Source of the DNA: Membranipora membranacea
Taxonomy: Eukaryota > Bryozoa > Gymnolaemata > Cheilostomatida > Membraniporidae
DNA length: 64,000 nucleotides
Reading direction: 5' to 3'
Assembly (NCBI GenBank): GCA_914767715.1
Contig: OU612071.1
Span: forward strand, 6,116,993-6,180,992
The notes under the pieces were generated by a model. That model was given only the letters and a program-made list of their open reading frames with translations, was not told where the DNA came from and ran no database searches. How positions within the stretch are numbered: the stretch's first letter is position 1; each line of letters starts with the position of its first letter. Both the position numbers and the translations under genes were made by a program. Shown here in pieces: positions 60,301-64,000 of this stretch.

Positions 60301-61807
60301 CTTAATCCAGACACAAAACATGCTAAAAATAGTTTCTTTTCGGAATGATATGCAATATCAAATGGATAAAGGTTCAAACACTAGGCACAATATTTGGAGC
60401 TGGAAAGTTGCTAATACTTTCATTGATTCTTGATCATAACTCCATTAATTTAGCAAATAACAGGTTAGAAATCCAGCATGTTGCATCATGTCCCGCAAAG
60501 GTTGAAGGCGGATTTGGCCGTAAATCATGGCTTACCCATTATGATGAGGTTTTCTTGTCACAAACCAAAATATTCTTCATATCCCTGATTCGTTGAAATC
60601 AAAAGCATCCATTCCATAGTATCTCTATTTCAGACGGAACAATAATTCTATCTAAGTATCATCATTTATTATGTGAGTTTCATGGTCAAATCCATCACAA
60701 CACTGAAAATGGTCTGTAAATTCACAAGTATGCCTTTGAGTGACGAAAAGAGGTTATTTAATTATTATACACATACTAAAAGTACATGGAATTTTAGTTG
60801 TGAATGTGTCATGTCTGAAAACCCTCTCAAAAACTGCCTTACCAGCATAATATACATAATATCGACATGTCACTGTATTGCCTAAAGAATGGAAGGTTTT
60901 GTATCATCAAAACTGATTTTTCTCCTATGGCAAACACAACCTGTTATATGGCAGAACTCACAAAATTTTGGAAAATAATTGCTACTGGTTACACACATTT
61001 GATTGATACAATAATTTTTTGAATTTAGGTTAATTATAGTGAATGTTCACGGATCGAGCGGCAATCCGAGTCATCCACTCTTTAGCAGTTTCAAATTTAA
61101 AACACACCTGGTCAAAAAAATGTATAAAACTGAGAAGTTATGGGATGATATTTCAGTTTCTCTTTATGAGAAAAACCAACCCATATATCGATTATATATT
61201 CCATTTCATTCTTGTGCAGTATGAGTCCTTAGGACTTGTCACCAGAAAACAGAAATATCGACAAAATATGGTGTAAAATTGAAAGGACATGTAACTTTAC
61301 TGTACAATCCCTTATGCTGTCATTTCTCCAATGATTGATAATCCAGAAATATGCATGAATGAATATTTTTGTGCGATGGTCAAACAAATATAACGCAAGC
61401 TATCATGACTTGATGCAGTAAAAACTATTACATAACATGTATTTGATACTATGAGCCAAAACAGAATATCGGACAAATCAATGCTATGTAATGAAATTGG
61501 AATTTTAATGTGATCCGGTTTTATATATGTATATATATATATATATTATTGTTTTAGATTGGGACGAGTGTGCATTTGGAGCTCATGATTGCCATAGTGA
61601 TGCTACATGTATTGACACTGGTCCCTCATACAACTGTTCATGCAATGCAGGCTACACAGGCGACGGAACTTCATGCTCAGGTAAAACTTAGATATACCTA
61701 GATGTTAGGAGTTTAAGTGGATTTCAACCCAGAACCTACTGCATGCAAGTTAATATTCAGGCGTTCCAGCCAACTGAGCCACCTCCTACTCCTACTCCAT
61801 AACAATC

Positions 61808-61841
<34 letters not shown>

Positions 61842-63675
61842 CCAATCATTCAATCAATCAATGTATCAATCAATCATCCAATCATTCAATCATTCAATCA
61901 ATCATTCAATGTATCAATCTATCAATCAATCAATCAATCGATCAGTTCTTACAAGCTGTTGCGATGATAATTATTGTGTTTTATTCTTCCTCACAGACAT
62001 AAATGAGTGTGGGAGTGACTATGTAGATGATTGTCTCTCATACAGCAGCTGCTATAACACTGTCGGATCGTACTATTGCCGCTGCTATAACGGTTTCAAT
62101 GGAACAGCGGCAGGTCATGAATGTACAGGTACACAAACAAGAAAATAGCGTTGATTTGATTCTGCAGTTGTTCCCTTACTTAACCCTTGCAACGAATAAC
62201 TTTGGCGCTAAAATGAATTGCCAATTAAAAATCAATCAGCTGTGATTTGATGCTGTGAAATAAGCAACGGTCTTTTGATACGGGCTAAAAGTTATTTCAG
62301 AGTAAAATTCACTATCAAATGTGACTCTTATTAATTTATGTCCAAGGGTGAAGTGGGGAACTATCTTGGAATCAATACCACCTTTATTTGACTCTTATAC
62401 ACTTATTTATATTGAACAAGTGTCATATTTTGTGTGTAGTTAAGTTTCAATCGATTAACTTCACTTCTTTAAGAGAACAGAATGACAGAAGCAAAAGAAG
62501 TTTCAGCATATTGCACTGGCCCAGCACTAAGCTTTGATGCCTCAAATATGCAATTGATGAATAAAGGTGAAAATTTGTAGCACTACTTATAATTCTCATC
62601 AAAAAACCCTTTGAATTTTTCCAGAGTCAGACTATATATCACTTTTATAATCTTCAATTCATACTTGTTGAAACACTTTGCGATGTTGGATGTTGTTTTT
62701 TTTTTAAATATTATTGATTCTAACCAAGAGGCATTGTTCAAATACGACAGTATTCCCATTGCAAGTTACTCACTATACATTTCTTTCTCTTGTCATGAAT
62801 GATTGAACCAGTGTTTGCAGGTCAACAGATTATCCTAATCAATGTGTTGGCTCTGATTGGCCTGGTTTGAATGAGAGAGTCAATGCTAGGTCAGATGGTA
62901 CCTTCCTGGTACACAGGGACTGTGAAAGATTCTTGGGGGTCTTTCAATTAGAAAGAGAGATGCTTTACTAAAGCAAGTTATCACATCGCTAAACATTATC
63001 ACTCACTTGTTGGTCTTTCAATTAGACAAAATCACTCCAAAATCACTAACTCGGAATGTATATAGTTCCATCAATGACTGAGTGATTTGAAAGTGAGAGC
63101 CTCGAAGGTACCGCAGACTCACTGAGTGAGCGATCCGATTGCTATTTTGGCTGGTTCTAATTGAAAGGTCTCCCAGTTTCACTTACCATTATATCTCAAT
63201 CAGTACTTTGAGGGCCTAGGATATGACTCTCTCTTCAACAGAACAGCTAATCAGATTGGAGCCCACACATAGGCTAGATAATCTTTACATTTTTGGTTGT
63301 GTCATTAACTAAATGTTTTAACATATATTGTATTATGTTACATTATATCAAATTTTACTAAAAAAATTATATATTATAATATTATGTAACATAATACACA
63401 TTATAAAAAAACACTATTATATGTTAAAACATAGATTGTTATATTATACTATATTATATCAATTATATTATAATTTAGTATATTATAATATACTAAATAA
63501 TAATATATTATATTGTATTATATTATAGATATTGATGAGTGTGAGACAGGGGTACATAACTGTAACCTTACTGAGACAAACTGCACTAATTACAGTGGAT
63601 CATTTAGATGTGATTGCCCCCTGGAAGGCTACCACAGCTATGTCCCATCAGGAGAAAGCTTGCAAATATGCATGG
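57343..63675 (+). CDS. Secreted or membrane PAN/apple and calcium-binding-EGF protein, continues past the window
   Basis: Exons are 57343-57367, 58015-58200, 58899-59033 (or to 59030), 61558-61680, 61997-62128 and 63529-63675; all but the first are phase-consistent repeats. Exons 1-2 encode a signal peptide ([18 protein letters not shown]). Exons 2-3 form a PAN/apple domain with Cys in [21 protein letters not shown] and GRCQLHNQ. Three EGF modules follow, one per exon with phase-1 borders: [11 protein letters not shown]..., [13 protein letters not shown]... and [12 protein letters not shown].... The D-x-D/N-E-C starts are calcium-binding type. The donor gtatgt at 63676 shows it continues beyond 64000. 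It is probably an extracellular adhesion or receptor protein. Further exons between 59033 and 61558 cannot be excluded. Confidence 0.85.
59034..61557 (+). other. Intron of the PAN/EGF gene
   Basis: A 2.5-kb intron with short spurious frames only. No domain or transposon end was recognised. Confidence 0.5.
61705..61790 (-). repeat. tRNA-like SINE fragment
   Basis: The minus strand has GGTGGCTCAGTTGGCTGGAA (A box) and TCTGGGTTGAAATCC (B box) at tRNA-like spacing, directly beside a microsatellite in an intron of the PAN/EGF gene. Confidence 0.5.
61804..61944. repeat. (ATCA)n microsatellite, interrupted
   Basis: Runs of ATCA with interspersed ATTC and TGTATC variants, about 140 bp. Confidence 0.95.
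62934..63175. mobile_element. MITE, TIR GGGGGTCTTTCAATTAGAA, copy 2
   Basis: It starts GGGGGTCTTTCAATTAGAAA and ends TTCTAATTGAAAGGTCTCCC. It is homologous to 43467-43716 in inverse orientation and more decayed. It lies in the last complete intron of the PAN/EGF gene. Confidence 0.75.
63318..63527. repeat. AT-rich simple repeat next to an EGF exon
   Basis: Irregular TATTA/TATAA repeats run to within a base or two of the acceptor 'tattatag' of the exon at 63529. Confidence 0.85.
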
Positions 63676-64000
63676 GTATGTTCTAACATATCAATGTAAT
63701 ACGCAATGTAAAATATGCAACACACAATATTCAATATGCAAAATGAAGAAAACTTGAATGCTACTTTGCTCACAGAAACAAGCATTTCATAGCCAGGCAT
63801 TCTCAAACAAAACAAGGTATATTATTTTACTTTCACCACAGAGGCCTGATTTTTCTATGTCTTTTACTGGTGCAAATGTCTACACCAAAATTTCACGGCT
63901 TGTTTGTCAGTGATTTTAATAAATCAATCCATCCAATTAGTTATACCCAGCCTATTGGCTGTTCTTTGTTGGTCTGTTCACTTTGATAACTATATACCTA

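Noticed and set aside
62027-62245. 72-codon plus-strand frame
   Set aside because: It is the wrong frame over an EGF exon; the cysteine pattern belongs to the frame of 61997-62128.

Overview
The window is animal nuclear DNA. It is AT-rich, its genes are split by GT-AG introns of a few hundred to a few thousand bases, and much of the rest is transposon-derived. The complete or near-complete genes are a RING/B-box TRIM-like protein and a secreted PAN/EGF protein. Together with a tRNA-Ser-primed Ty3/gypsy-type element, tRNA-derived SINEs and many MITEs, they suggest a marine invertebrate. I cannot fix the phylum from sequence alone. There is one 200-base assembly gap (6301-6500).

Layout. 1-2.7 kb: one copy of a roughly 0.75-1 kb duplicated segment carrying a MITE, then simple and inverted repeats. 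2.7-8.4 kb: a possible first exon, a 1.25-kb hAT-like element, and an exon of an integrase-core-domain gene cut by the gap. 8.9-14.2 kb: a complete but mutated LTR retrotransposon on the minus strand. 14.2-19.4 kb: mostly anonymous DNA with repeats, plus a tRNA-containing hAT-type MITE. 19.4-24.0 kb: a four-exon gene of unknown family with one in-frame TAG. 23.1-25.8 kb: more MITEs.

26.1-44.5 kb is a nested transposon. A 15,822-bp element (26362-42183) has 549-bp, nearly identical terminal inverted repeats and an exact 8-bp target duplication (GGGAGCAG). It carries a ten-exon P-element/THAP9-type transposase gene (plus strand, two lesions) and a convergent nine-exon PIF1-type helicase whose last exon encodes a PHD finger (minus strand, intact). 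It sits inside an older TIR element of about 2.6 kb. Its helicase intron holds a 99-bp palindromic MITE with the same termini and its own near-perfect 8-bp target duplication. This giant P element is the main discovery candidate.

44.8-46.3 kb: two tRNA-derived SINEs and the second copy of the duplicated segment, which still has the empty MITE target site. 46.7-52.9 kb: the TRIM-like gene (eight exons, 614 residues). 52.9-57.3 kb: intergenic DNA with a 1.3-kb TTAA element. 57.3 kb to the right edge: a PAN/apple plus calcium-binding-EGF gene that continues beyond the window.

All exon models come from reading frames, splice sites and phase agreement by eye. No database search was possible.
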